Shown: positions 1-7,083 of the stretch, one piece after another
Layout: each line of letters starts with the position of its first letter
Position numbering within the stretch: position 1 is the first letter of the stretch
The notes under the pieces: model-generated
Databases searched by the model: none
Seen by the model: the letters and a program-made list of their open reading frames with translations, nothing else
What the model was told of the DNA's origin: nothing
Program-made: the position numbers and the translations under genes
NCBI GenBank assembly: GCA_964644135.1
Contig: CAZXWD010000001.1
Span: 1-64,000, forward strand
DNA length: 64,000 nucleotides
Direction: 5' to 3'
Origin: CAZMOK01 sp964644135
GTDB taxonomy: Bacteria; Bacteroidota; Bacteroidia; Bacteroidales; JAGOPY01

Positions 1-5
1 CATCG

Positions 6-48
6 CCGGGACATCGAATCCCGGCTCTGCGTTTGGTTTTTTTTATCC
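6..48 (+). terminator. hairpin with T tract before first gene
   Basis: CCGGGA pairs with TCCCGG across a seven-base loop, followed after a short spacer by an eight-base T run. It probably ends transcription of a gene left of the window. It is the first of about a dozen hairpin-T-tract units that stand just upstream of start codons in this + block. Confidence 0.6.
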
Positions 49-60
49 TTATCTTAAATT
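42..60 (+). promoter_or_regulatory. candidate TTATCCTTA promoter motif
   Basis: TTTATCCTTATCTTAAATT lies just after the T run of the preceding hairpin and about 8 bases before the ATG at 68. Nine similar elements with core TTATC(C/T) stand at starts of transcription units in both blocks. The core resembles the Bacteroidetes -7 box TAnnTTTG. Promoter function is inferred from position and recurrence. Confidence 0.45.
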
Positions 61-67
61 TTATTCT

Positions 68-352
68 ATGGAAAAGCTATTTCTATCGGTGTTGCACGCA
101 GCTTTGATGTGTTCACACCATCGCAACAAATCAGATGTCAGGGCATTTGACGATCTCAACATGAATGCCGTCCAGCGCCTGACCGAGAACAAGCTGCTTG
201 TGTTCGGACTCTATGATGTCGTATTTACGCAGTATTATGGTACGCTCCAGCTTCGCGTCGATAATACCTACAGCCTCGACGTGGTAGATCGTGGGCAGGA
301 ACTTTTCTTCTATATCAAAGAAAGGTTTCCTGAACCAATACGACAAGGGTAA
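68..352 (+). CDS. hypothetical protein, 94 aa
   Basis: I do not recognise this small protein. It has no signal peptide or membrane segment; the N-terminal third is helical with a His-His pair and the C-terminal half looks beta-rich. It sits between a hairpin-T-tract upstream and another hairpin that includes its own stop codon, so it is a one-gene unit. Its start follows a candidate promoter motif at close range, typical for this + block. The antisense reading frame over the same bases has no supporting signals. Confidence 0.6.
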   Translation: MEKLFLSVLHAALMCSHHRNKSDVRAFDDLNMNAVQRLTENKLLVFGLYDVVFTQYYGTLQLRVDNTYSLDVVDRGQELFFYIKERFPEPIRQG

Positions 353-372
353 TTCGATTACCCTTTTTTTTA
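345..372 (+). terminator. hairpin with T tract
   Basis: AAGGGTAA pairs with TTACCCTT around a five-base loop, followed by a long T run. The stem contains the stop codon of the gene ending at 352. After the T run comes the A-rich leader AATCAATAAAATC that recurs before many early start codons. Confidence 0.7.
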
Positions 373-391
373 ATCAATAAAATCATCTATC

Positions 392-763
392 ATGAAAACA
401 CTGTTAATTATCATTTTCTCGCTTTTCCTGGTTACGGCATTTTCCCAGCAGAGCGAATTCCGTCTTGAGACGTATACCGACGAGGGATCAACGAACTACC
501 TCGAGAAAAATGCCTACTCGAGTACCTACACGGTGCACATCGAAAATGTGCCGCTGAAAAAGGCAACCGACCTGTTCTTTGATAACAGCATCAGTGCCCG
601 GACATCATCCGAATTTGAGATGAACGGCACCCCGGTGATCAAAGTGGATTATGATCAGACAAGAACGTACCGGCTCAACATGTTTGGATCTGATACGGCA
701 TTTACCCGTGTCAGTGATGTGAGAAAGCGGACAAGCCAGGAAATAAAACGCCGGTACAAATAG
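392..763 (+). CDS. small exported protein with Sec signal peptide
   Basis: The first 19 or so residues form a signal peptide: Lys at position 2, a strongly hydrophobic core, then AFSQQ, the cleavage style usual in Bacteroidetes (mature protein starting with Gln). The mature part of about 100 residues is polar and ends in a very basic tail (KRRYK). No lipobox Cys is seen, so a periplasmic or secreted location is more likely than a lipoprotein. I know no family for it. A signal-peptide protein in an early block suggests envelope-directed work such as superinfection exclusion, but that is a guess. It is followed by about 140 gene-free bases with an imperfect GAGAGGGTG/CACTCTCTC hairpin and a pyrimidine-rich run. 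Confidence 0.65.
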   Translation: MKTLLIIIFSLFLVTAFSQQSEFRLETYTDEGSTNYLEKNAYSSTYTVHIENVPLKKATDLFFDNSISARTSSEFEMNGTPVIKVDYDQTRTYRLNMFGSDTAFTRVSDVRKRTSQEIKRRYK

Positions 764-903
764 CAAGGGAAAAGGCGTGAGAGGGTGTCTTACCACTCTC
801 TCAACGTCTTCCCTACCTATCCATCCCTTTCCCTCTTCTCCTCTTTTTTTTACCATTCTTTCAGCTTTTTAATTGTAAACTAAAAAAGAAAGGAAACTAC
901 GAA

Positions 904-1521
904 ATGAAAAAGCAAAGTATTTTCTCCGGCGGCTTCACGTCGGAAGAACCGGTACGCGATTACAAAGAACTCGCAGCCGGTGAGCACCACGTCCGCATTC
1001 AAAGGATTGAAATGGTAACGGACAGGATCTCGAACCTCAACAACAAAGACCGCAAGGACGTTGACCTGCCGTGGTCGGATGAAACCGATCAAATGGCGGT
1101 TGTCTTCCGCGCAGTCGATAACAGCGGAGGCATAGTTCACCGCTTTAACGGAGCCGGGTTCAAACGCTTTGACGAGCTGAAGAACAAGAAAGGCTTCATA
1201 TCGGCAGGCGAAGAGGGCTACGCCGTAAGCGAAAAGACGGGCAAGAGGGTGATTGATCCCGAACGTACACAGAAGTGTGCCAACATTGTCAACGACCTGT
1301 TCGACGCTGCTTGCACCGTTGAAAGGGACGAAGACGGGGACATCACAGAAGTCACACCATTGCCGGTAGGCAGTACGCCGAATGACTTGGTCGGTTGCGA
1401 ATTGACCATCACGGTATTCGAGAAGACGTACGGCGAATCTACCAGCATGCGTATGAAAAGCCCCAAGAGGATTTCGGTCGGAACCCAGGTACCGGCAGAA
1501 GAAGAAGACGACAACTTCTAA
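904..1521 (+). CDS. ssDNA-binding-like protein with acidic Phe-ended tail
   Basis: A 205-aa soluble protein that probably coats single-stranded DNA during replication. The reasons are its length, a beta-rich core that could be an OB fold, a linker rich in Pro and Lys (KSPKRISVGTQVP), and above all the C-terminus EEEDDNF. That resembles the acidic, Phe-terminated tip of bacterial SSB and T7 gp2.5, which recruits partner proteins. A second protein of the same build lies at 23176-23805. It has one of the better ribosome sites here (AGAAAGGAAA about 8 bases before ATG). Its stop codon overlaps the 3' end of the convergent RepL-like gene by four bases. The OB-fold assignment is inference, not a sequence match I can verify. 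Confidence 0.5.
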   Translation: MKKQSIFSGGFTSEEPVRDYKELAAGEHHVRIQRIEMVTDRISNLNNKDRKDVDLPWSDETDQMAVVFRAVDNSGGIVHRFNGAGFKRFDELKNKKGFISAGEEGYAVSEKTGKRVIDPERTQKCANIVNDLFDAACTVERDEDGDITEVTPLPVGSTPNDLVGCELTITVFEKTYGESTSMRMKSPKRISVGTQVPAEEEDDNF

Positions 1522-2171
1522 AAAACATCCTCACCAGAAGAGGAGGCGCCTGACGGCGCCTCTTTTTTTTCAGTGGAAGACGAAAGGAAGTCCATCGGAT
1601 CAGCAGGCCCGTCAGAACTGATACCAGGAAGTGGCTCAGCAGTCTCCTTTGATATCATATCGGCAAACGCTACCCGATCCCCGTTGAAGACAAAGGCAGG
1701 ATTGATGTAATAAATAATTTTCGATGTGCTCCTTGCAAGAAGATCCCTGGCGCACAATTCTGCCAGTGCCTCATAGATCGGCCTGTGAGAATTGTACCCG
1801 GACACTTCCCGGATATCATCCCAGTCAATCATGACAAAGTCCTGGTCTTTTTTCAAGACCTGTAGTATGTACCATAAAACCCGCTGTGCTTTTTTCGAAA
1901 CATTTAGCCACGAAGACAGGTGCCTGGTATATAATTTGACAAAACGCTCATCATCGACAACCCTGTTACGAACCAGCATGCTGAAACCGGTTACCTCCCC
2001 GGTCCGCAAATTGACAATCTGCTCACCGTCCTTTTTGAAATATGAATACTTCCTGGTAGTCTTGACCTCACTGTTGGGTATAAATGGATTGCTCTTGAAC
2101 TGCTCAAGCTCACTCACACCCTTGAAGTCTACATCACGATCCCTGTAAGGTGTTAAATTTTTGTTGTTCAT
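1518..2171 (-). CDS. RepL-like replication initiator
   Basis: A 217-aa protein likely to start replication at the adjacent iteron-like repeats. Residues ~75-165 read as a winged helix: KLYTRHLSSWLNVSKKAQRV, then a helix-turn-helix-like part (DWDDIREVSGYNSHRPIYEALAEL), then IIYYINPAFVFNGDR. The final YYINP...NGDR is characteristic of RepL-type plasmid initiators. The acidic, Ser-rich tail ends in GEDVF, sharing the Phe-ended C-terminus of other replication proteins here. It is the only clear - strand gene in the left block and is divergent from the nuclease operon at 2474, with the presumed origin between. RepL-like genes are known in some crAss-like phages, where plasmid-like maintenance has been proposed. 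Confidence 0.65.
   Translation of the reverse strand: MNNKNLTPYRDRDVDFKGVSELEQFKSNPFIPNSEVKTTRKYSYFKKDGEQIVNLRTGEVTGFSMLVRNRVVDDERFVKLYTRHLSSWLNVSKKAQRVLWYILQVLKKDQDFVMIDWDDIREVSGYNSHRPIYEALAELCARDLLARSTSKIIYYINPAFVFNGDRVAFADMISKETAEPLPGISSDGPADPMDFLSSSTEKKEAPSGASSSGEDVF
1543..1570. terminator. terminator between convergent SSB-like gene and repL
   Basis: GAGGCGCC pairs with GGCGCCTC around TGAC, followed by eight T on the + strand. It terminates the + gene ending at 1521 but lies inside the 3' coding end of the convergent RepL-like gene, so that gene's C-terminal residues are specified by a terminator stem. Confidence 0.8.
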
Positions 2172-2251
2172 AGATATCTTTTGGAGTTACATCGTTAAGT
2201 GAGCAAATATAGGCCATTTTTTTTACAAAATAAAGGAAAAAGTAGCGATTT

Positions 2252-2285
2252 AGTGCGGAAACCGTAGCATAAAAGTGCGGAAACC
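2252..2285 (+). repeat. two iteron-like direct repeats, possible origin
   Basis: AGTGCGGAAACC occurs at 2252-2263 and again at 2274-2285, exactly 22 bases apart (two helical turns) and on the same DNA face. A related short word, AGCGATTTAGTG, precedes the first copy, and A/T-rich DNA lies between the repeats and the RepL-like start at 2171. Iterons spaced by whole helical turns beside an initiator gene are the standard layout of initiator-driven origins. With only two copies the call is tentative. The rest of the 2172-2425 gap shows no gene. Confidence 0.5.
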
Positions 2286-2425
2286 AACGCATGACCCCCC
2301 ATGAGTCCCAGTACGTTACAAAGGTTCCTTCTTATATTCTTATATACAGGGGGCAAGACCTGCCATAAATGTTACATTTTGGGCGTATTTGTACACTGCG
2401 TAGCCCACCTTCGCGGTAGAGGAGG

Positions 2426-2457
2426 TTTGGCATTATGATACACTTTGCTTACATTTG
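2426..2457 (+). promoter_or_regulatory. canonical Bacteroides-type promoter
   Basis: TTTG at 2426-2429, a 20-base spacer, then TACATTTG at 2450-2457 match the Bacteroidetes primary-sigma consensus TTTG-N19-21-TAnnTTTG exactly. Transcription would begin around 2464, leaving a leader of about ten bases before the ATG at 2474. The host polymerase could therefore read this operon without any phage factor. Confidence 0.75.
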
Positions 2458-2473
2458 TAAAAAGCGTACGAAT

Positions 2474-3019
2474 ATGGAAGAGTGGAGCAGGGAAGATTTA
2501 TCGAGGTATTTACAGACTGGCAGGCAGCCTGTTGAGGCAGATGGCAAAGTACAAAGTAAGGGGGGTGCGAAGAAAAACCCGCGGGTAAAGAACGCGGTTG
2601 TTGTAGAGGCGGGAAATATCAGATTCGCATCTAAGCTGGAGAAGCATTTTTACGACAGGCTTATTTTTTATAGCATACCTTTTTATTTTCAAAGGCGAGT
2701 ACAGTTACAGCCTGGTTTTGATTTTGAGGGAAAGAGGGTAAGGCCTATTTATATGGTTCCGGACTTTTATTTTGATTGGGAGTATAGTGTATATGACACC
2801 AAGGGTTGGGCGACGGATGTAGCGAAGTTAAAGTGGAAGATGTTCCGTTACCGTCACAGGGGGACATCGATGCGAGTGGTACATGTAAAGGATGTAAAGG
2901 AGGCAGAGAGGGAGTTGATGTTATTGATGGCCAGGTGGCGGACGTGGTTATCGCACAACGGGGAGGTTTACAGGGACAGGTATGAGGGTTTGCATCCTCA
3001 TTTGAATATTCAGGGGTAA
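2474..3019 (+). CDS. PD-(D/E)XK nuclease, DUF1064-like
   Basis: About 181 aa. The motif RFASKLEKHFYDRL, a strand ending PDFYF and then VYDTKG give the PD...(D/E)XK metal-binding signature of restriction-type nucleases. The spacing and the preceding 'fully specified substrate' helix resemble DUF1064 phage endonucleases (endonuclease I or RecU-like Holliday resolvases). Likely role: cutting recombination or replication intermediates. I place the start at 2474 rather than the upstream in-frame ATG at 2435, because the promoter -7 box covers 2450-2457 and 2435 would lie upstream of the transcription start. The stop overlaps the next start (TAATG). Confidence 0.6.
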   Translation: MEEWSREDLSRYLQTGRQPVEADGKVQSKGGAKKNPRVKNAVVVEAGNIRFASKLEKHFYDRLIFYSIPFYFQRRVQLQPGFDFEGKRVRPIYMVPDFYFDWEYSVYDTKGWATDVAKLKWKMFRYRHRGTSMRVVHVKDVKEAERELMLLMARWRTWLSHNGEVYRDRYEGLHPHLNIQG

Positions 3020-3744
3020 TGAGCAGGTTTATAGGTACAGGAGTGGGGATATCGGATCCGGATGTTATTCCGTATAGTTTGCCAGAAGGTTACCGGTTTA
3101 TCTTTTTTTCCAAAACTAATATTATGGAAAACAACAGCGAGTTATTTCGGCTGGGCATTTACCATGCCTTGATAAGCGATTACACCACGAACAAGCGTTA
3201 CGCTCCTGTAGGTCTTTGCAGGATGATCATGCAGATTTTGGGTGCGCGCCTGGGTTATAAAGCAGAATATTCTTATAGAGACTGCCCGGTTTTTACCGGT
3301 GAAGTTAACAAGAAAGTAACTGATGCTATTCGGGGTTATCAAACGGATCCTCATGAGAAGCAGATGAGGTTTTATCCGGAGCTCCGCACCTCGGCAGATG
3401 TACTTCATCAGATTGGCGAACCTGTCTTTGTCTCTAGTGGTTATTGGACCGGAACCGCCGAAGCGGGTCTTAAGCTGCGTCACAGGATCGTTATGGGAGC
3501 CATAGACATTCTAAAGGAAAAGATGGGGGCTGACTTCTGCAGGGTTGTTGTGCTCAATCGCGATATAACCAAAAAGGACTGTTCGTGGCTTACCAGGGAT
3601 TATGCAAGGGGCGAGGCGTTTTATGCTGTAAAGAACGTAGATCTGTGGTTAACAGAAGAGAAACACATAGCTGTGACCAAGAATGTTCATGACATAGGTA
3701 TTACGGCCATTCCTGCTAATGCCTTATACAGTTTAACATATTAA
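3019..3744 (+). CDS. hypothetical protein, 241 aa
   Basis: Translationally coupled to the nuclease gene (shared TAATG). It is a soluble, mixed alpha/beta protein without signal peptide or membrane segment. It contains five Cys scattered through the chain (GLCRMIM, YRDCPVF, DFCRVVV, KDCSWL) but no paired CxxC motif. I recognise no family. Operon position after the DUF1064-like nuclease suggests nucleic-acid metabolism, but nothing in the sequence fixes this. Confidence 0.6.
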   Translation: MSRFIGTGVGISDPDVIPYSLPEGYRFIFFSKTNIMENNSELFRLGIYHALISDYTTNKRYAPVGLCRMIMQILGARLGYKAEYSYRDCPVFTGEVNKKVTDAIRGYQTDPHEKQMRFYPELRTSADVLHQIGEPVFVSSGYWTGTAEAGLKLRHRIVMGAIDILKEKMGADFCRVVVLNRDITKKDCSWLTRDYARGEAFYAVKNVDLWLTEEKHIAVTKNVHDIGITAIPANALYSLTY

Positions 3745-3748
3745 AGCC

Positions 3749-3934
3749 ATGACAAAAAAACACTATACAGAATATTTGAACCGGGTAGGAGGATCTCTTG
3801 ATGAAGATGAATTTATCATTGGCGGTAAATTCAGAAGGGGTTACTATCCTAATCGTTACGGTGAGGCCCTGAGAAGGTACGATCCGATTGCATTCGAGGT
3901 TGGTTATAACGAATTCAACAGAAAACAAACATAG
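3749..3934 (+). CDS. small basic hypothetical protein, 61 aa
   Basis: A short, Tyr- and Arg-rich soluble protein (GGKFRRGYYPNRYGEALRRYDP). It lies four bases after the preceding gene and thirteen before the next, so it belongs to the same operon. No family recognised; the charge would suit binding of nucleic acid or an acidic tail, which is speculation. Confidence 0.55.
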   Translation: MTKKHYTEYLNRVGGSLDEDEFIIGGKFRRGYYPNRYGEALRRYDPIAFEVGYNEFNRKQT

Positions 3935-3946
3935 AAAGGAGTTATT

Positions 3947-4537
3947 ATGAATGAACAAACAAGGACACAGTCTTCTTATCCTAAGCCGCCTGAAGGAGTG
4001 CCGGAAAGCATAGGGAGGTACAGGTGGGCTGACAAATCTTCCCGTCTGACGATGCGTTTGGTAATCTACCAGGGGCTTCAACGAATAGCCAAATATGATT
4101 TTCTTAAGCGTGAGGGGCTATGTCAAATGGTTTATGTAACCCTGGGAAGCATGTGCGGATTTCCTATTGATGATCTTAAAGCAGCTGTTCTATATCCGGC
4201 AACAAGCCGAGATAAAACAAGTTCTGAATCTTTTAGGAAATGGATAAAAGATGAGCCGCTGAGTCCTTTTAAAAACCTGGTGAATTATCCGGAGTTGATC
4301 CAGGCTGCCACAATCATAAAGAAAGAATATGATAAACATCGATTGGTATCACATCCTTTTCGTACTCCCCAGAGGGCGGACATGCCGGATGAAGGTTACT
4401 GGTTCTATAATAACAACAACGGTTATAAAGCACGCCTCGAGGTCATTTCGTTGGCCATTAAAATTGCAACCGAGGACCTTGATGAGCTGAACAAACAAAA
4501 ATCTGAAGAGCAGTACCGCAGAAAGGAGGAGAAATGA
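3947..4537 (+). CDS. hypothetical protein, 196 aa
   Basis: Soluble, mostly helical protein preceded by a usable ribosome site (AAAGGAG nine bases upstream of ATG), unusual for this phage. A Pro-rich N-terminus is followed by a basic central part and a Lys/Glu-rich helical C-terminus (ELNKQKSEEQYRRKEEK). The stop overlaps the next start (ATGA), so the two are probably co-translated. No family recognised. Confidence 0.6.
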   Translation: MNEQTRTQSSYPKPPEGVPESIGRYRWADKSSRLTMRLVIYQGLQRIAKYDFLKREGLCQMVYVTLGSMCGFPIDDLKAAVLYPATSRDKTSSESFRKWIKDEPLSPFKNLVNYPELIQAATIIKKEYDKHRLVSHPFRTPQRADMPDEGYWFYNNNNGYKARLEVISLAIKIATEDLDELNKQKSEEQYRRKEEK

Positions 4538-5121
4538 TCTATTACATATGGATACAGATTAAAGGCTGGCTGCAAAGTCTTTTCATGCCACATCCTCAGA
4601 GAATGTCAAGAAAAGGCCTGCAGAAAACAATACGGCTATATCAGAGGATTCACAGAGAATCTTATGAGAGCCTTAAAATTGTTGTTATGGAACCTGAAAG
4701 TGCAAAGGCCCAGCAGATCCGTGAACAAGTCAAACAAGCTGTTGCTAACGAAGAACGCTTGTGGTATGGCAGACAAGCCGAAAAAGAACAGGCAAAGCAG
4801 AAATGGGAAGCTGAGAAAAAAAAAGCTGTAGATGAGGGCATTGCTGCACATGAAAAAATCGAAAAAGAAATGAGCGAGACAAATGAACATGCAAGCCCTC
4901 CAGTGCTCATGGAAACAATAGTCAATAACGGGGGTCTGGAACCATATATCAGGGAAGCCTGCAGAGTGGGCAAGATTCCCTGGACCTGTTCGATGTATTT
5001 TGATGATTGTCTTCATCGTCATTTTGACGGCAAATTAGAGCAGGAAACCTATGAGGAGACAAAACAAAGAAGGGCTGAAGAAGACAAAACACGGCCGGAT
5101 ATTCCCGATATCTCTCCTTAG
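4534..5121 (+). CDS. coiled-coil protein with N-terminal hydrophobic segment
   Basis: 195 aa. Residues 2-18 (IYYIWIQIKGWLQSLFM) are hydrophobic and aromatic and could anchor the protein in the inner membrane. Residues ~55-120 are Lys/Glu/Gln-rich and predicted coiled coil, and the C-terminal part has a CxxxxxxDDCxH cluster (CSMYFDDCLHRHF) that might hold a metal. It overlaps the previous gene by four bases. Function unknown; an envelope-associated scaffold is one possibility. Confidence 0.55.
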   Translation: MIYYIWIQIKGWLQSLFMPHPQRMSRKGLQKTIRLYQRIHRESYESLKIVVMEPESAKAQQIREQVKQAVANEERLWYGRQAEKEQAKQKWEAEKKKAVDEGIAAHEKIEKEMSETNEHASPPVLMETIVNNGGLEPYIREACRVGKIPWTCSMYFDDCLHRHFDGKLEQETYEETKQRRAEEDKTRPDIPDISP

Positions 5122-5139
5122 ATTATCCTTATCATAAAC
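5121..5139 (+). promoter_or_regulatory. candidate TTATCCTTA promoter motif
   Basis: GATTATCCTTATCATAAAC directly follows the stop codon at 5121 and precedes a hairpin by about ten bases. A transcript starting here would pass through that hairpin before the gene at 5195, so the hairpin could act as an attenuator. Confidence 0.45.
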
Positions 5140-5149
5140 ATATTTAAGC

Positions 5150-5175
5150 AGCCGGATCCTTCCGGCTCTTTTTTT
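5150..5175 (+). terminator. hairpin with T tract
   Basis: AGCCGGA pairs with TCCGGCT around a short loop, followed by seven T and the recurring leader AATCAAATAATC. It stands 20 bases before the ATG at 5195. Confidence 0.75.
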
Positions 5176-5194
5176 AATCAAATAATCAATCGCT

Positions 5195-5641
5195 ATGAAT
5201 AAAAAAACATTAGAAAAGGCAAAAGCCCTTCATGAAAAACTTGGCAAAGTTTACCGGATCGTTAATCTGCATTCAGTGCCAAAAAACCCTACAACGAAAA
5301 TCGAACCTTCTAAAAGAGGTGAGCAGAAAAAACACATCGGTCTTATCGAATTTACTCTTCCTGTAACGATAAAACCTGAAAAAACTAAACCCGAGGAAGC
5401 TCATATTGCAATCAGAATAGAAGAAAATTCTGATGGCAGCTTTGAGATTTCAGCAAATGCTTACTTTATGGATCGTACCAGTATCAAACTTTATCCAGGC
5501 GAAGATGAAAAGCTTATCGATGCAATAGCAACACTTGGCCGTGTTTTCAGAAACGCGATCATGGATGAGCTGGACCGCTGGAAAAGATCTGTTCAGAAAG
5601 AGTTCGACGAATTGCAAATCATTGATGAAGAGGAGGAGTAA
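5195..5641 (+). CDS. hypothetical protein, 148 aa
   Basis: First gene of a three-gene unit (5195-6317). A basic helical N-terminus is followed by a beta-rich middle (IGLIEFTLPV, HIAIRIEENSDGSFEISANAY) and an acidic C-terminus (DEEEE). No membrane segment or known motif. The next gene starts two bases after the stop. Function unknown. Confidence 0.6.
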   Translation: MNKKTLEKAKALHEKLGKVYRIVNLHSVPKNPTTKIEPSKRGEQKKHIGLIEFTLPVTIKPEKTKPEEAHIAIRIEENSDGSFEISANAYFMDRTSIKLYPGEDEKLIDAIATLGRVFRNAIMDELDRWKRSVQKEFDELQIIDEEEE

Positions 5642-5643
5642 TT

Positions 5644-6045
5644 ATGGAACTGAAAAAAGTAGGCAAGTGGTGGACAACACAGGTTCAATACGGTGCTTAT
5701 ACCATTGAGATCCGTTCAGGCAAAGAACACGGTATGAAAGCTCATGCCATATTACATGACCGAAACGGCGAAAAGGTAGTGATGAAGACAAGGCATTACC
5801 AATTTATCAAGCCCCAGGAGCTTATCGAAAAAATGAAGTACCTCATTGACAGGGAAGACAGAATGCATGTTGCCTGGCTGTGGTGCGACGAGAACGATAA
5901 GTCTACCGAATTCATGATTGAATTTATGAAAGATGCTGCCAAAGATCTCGACTACGATGCTGTAGTGAGTTTTTTACAGCGTATGGACGGCAAAAAACGC
6001 GGGGCCTGGATATACAACTATTCAAAAATGGAGGAACAGGTATGA
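5644..6045 (+). CDS. hypothetical protein, 133 aa
   Basis: Second gene of the unit. The N-terminal half looks like a beta-sheet domain (WWTTQVQYGAYTIEIRSG) and the C-terminal half is helical and acidic. It overlaps the following gene by four bases (ATGA). The WWTT word also occurs in the next protein (QWWTTDLS), hinting at a shared short motif or common ancestry of this pair. No family recognised. Confidence 0.6.
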   Translation: MELKKVGKWWTTQVQYGAYTIEIRSGKEHGMKAHAILHDRNGEKVVMKTRHYQFIKPQELIEKMKYLIDREDRMHVAWLWCDENDKSTEFMIEFMKDAAKDLDYDAVVSFLQRMDGKKRGAWIYNYSKMEEQV

Positions 6046-6317
6046 GTTATTATGTGACAACACAGGGAAGGAACAACTTGACTTTGTTTCTTGTTGATCG
6101 CAGGTTCACGAAAAAACAGTGGTGGACAACTGATTTGTCCTTGGCCATTGAATTCCGTAAACGTTCGGCTGCAGAATATTCGTGCAAAAGGCTACGCTAT
6201 AAAGATCCTTGTGTGGTCGACAGTAGAACTGCCAATCAAATAGCAGCAGAAAACCTGCATATTGAATGTGAGCTGGATGAACATCCTTTTTCCAGTGAAG
6301 CTCTTGGGCAGGATTAA
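6042..6317 (+). CDS. hypothetical protein, 91 aa
   Basis: Last gene of the three-gene unit. A compact beta/alpha protein with the layout 'display of a table or map value' (YYVTTQGRNN...FLVDRRF...WTTDLSLAIEFRKRSAAEYSCKRL), reminiscent of small phage proteins of unknown role. Soluble, one Cys pair not arranged for zinc. No function can be assigned. Confidence 0.6.
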   Translation: MSYYVTTQGRNNLTLFLVDRRFTKKQWWTTDLSLAIEFRKRSAAEYSCKRLRYKDPCVVDSRTANQIAAENLHIECELDEHPFSSEALGQD

Positions 6318-6341
6318 AACAGAAAGTAACGTTTAAGAACT

Positions 6342-6372
6342 AAGGTAGGTCAATAGCTTACCTTTTTTTTTA
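6342..6372 (+). terminator. hairpin with T tract
   Basis: AAGGTA pairs with TACCTT around the loop, followed by nine or ten T and the shared leader TAACCTATAAATCCAG. The ATG of the next gene is 19 bases downstream. Confidence 0.75.
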
Positions 6373-6390
6373 ACCTATAAATCCAGTATT

Positions 6391-7083
6391 ATGCCAAGAA
6401 CAAAAAAACAAACAGATTACGAGGTGCCTGTAGCCGAAAAAGGCAGCCTCTGGTACTTTGTGACCATTACCGGTCTCACTCCATACATGCAGCATCGTAT
6501 GGATACCAAAAAACTCAAAGAATGGGAAACCGCCCGCGGCAAAATTATCGAACGCGACGGGGTGAACAAGGATGAATCTCTCAAAGCAGATTTTCATTCC
6601 TACATTGAATTCCCAAACGGCAACAAACAAGAAGGTGTTCGTTACTACATCCCGACAGTCCAGATCAAACAGTCTCTTGTCGGTGGCGGTGGTTATGTCA
6701 AAAGCAAAGTTGGCAACGCCAGGCGCTCGATGAAGAATGTTGTTGCAGCTATGTTTTTTGTCTATTCTCCTTTTTCGGAAAACAGGGAGCGCATCTATAT
6801 TAATCACTGGGACGAAATAGATATACGTACAGCTCTGAACCACGCTTCCAAGGCCAGGATAGTAACCTACAGGCCAAAATGGAACAGATGGGAGATATCC
6901 TTCTATTTGAGGGTGCACAACGACACGGTTACCGATGAGGAAGTTGCCTCAATTTTGTATCATGCCGGATCTTACCAGGGTATTGGAAGTTACCGCCCCG
7001 AACATCAAGGACATTTCGGAACGTTTAAAGTGACCAAGCTGACCCGTCTGGCCGAAGCGCCGGAAGGGATTGTTACGGTTTAA
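6391..7083 (+). CDS. phage protein with possible RAMP-like fold
   Basis: 230 aa. It begins with a basic tail, then a beta-rich domain (SLWYFVTITGLTPYMQHRM), a Gly-rich loop (SLVGGGGYVKSK), a strand-helix segment (YRPKWNRWEISFYLRV) and the C-terminal signature GIGSYRPEHQGHFGTFKV. The latter, G(I/V)G.(Y/F)RP..GG.YG.F.V, recurs in phage proteins of unknown function and resembles the glycine-rich closing strand of RAMP/Cas7-like RNA-binding proteins. That resemblance is inference from memory of the pattern. It is transcribed alone behind a hairpin. Its stop codon directly abuts the five-base-period array at 7084, so it may share a function with it. Confidence 0.5.
   Translation: MPRTKKQTDYEVPVAEKGSLWYFVTITGLTPYMQHRMDTKKLKEWETARGKIIERDGVNKDESLKADFHSYIEFPNGNKQEGVRYYIPTVQIKQSLVGGGGYVKSKVGNARRSMKNVVAAMFFVYSPFSENRERIYINHWDEIDIRTALNHASKARIVTYRPKWNRWEISFYLRVHNDTVTDEEVASILYHAGSYQGIGSYRPEHQGHFGTFKVTKLTRLAEAPEGIVTV

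Noticed and set aside
2435..2473. Upstream ATG of the DUF1064-like gene
   Set aside because: It overlaps the promoter -7 box and lies before the likely transcription start.
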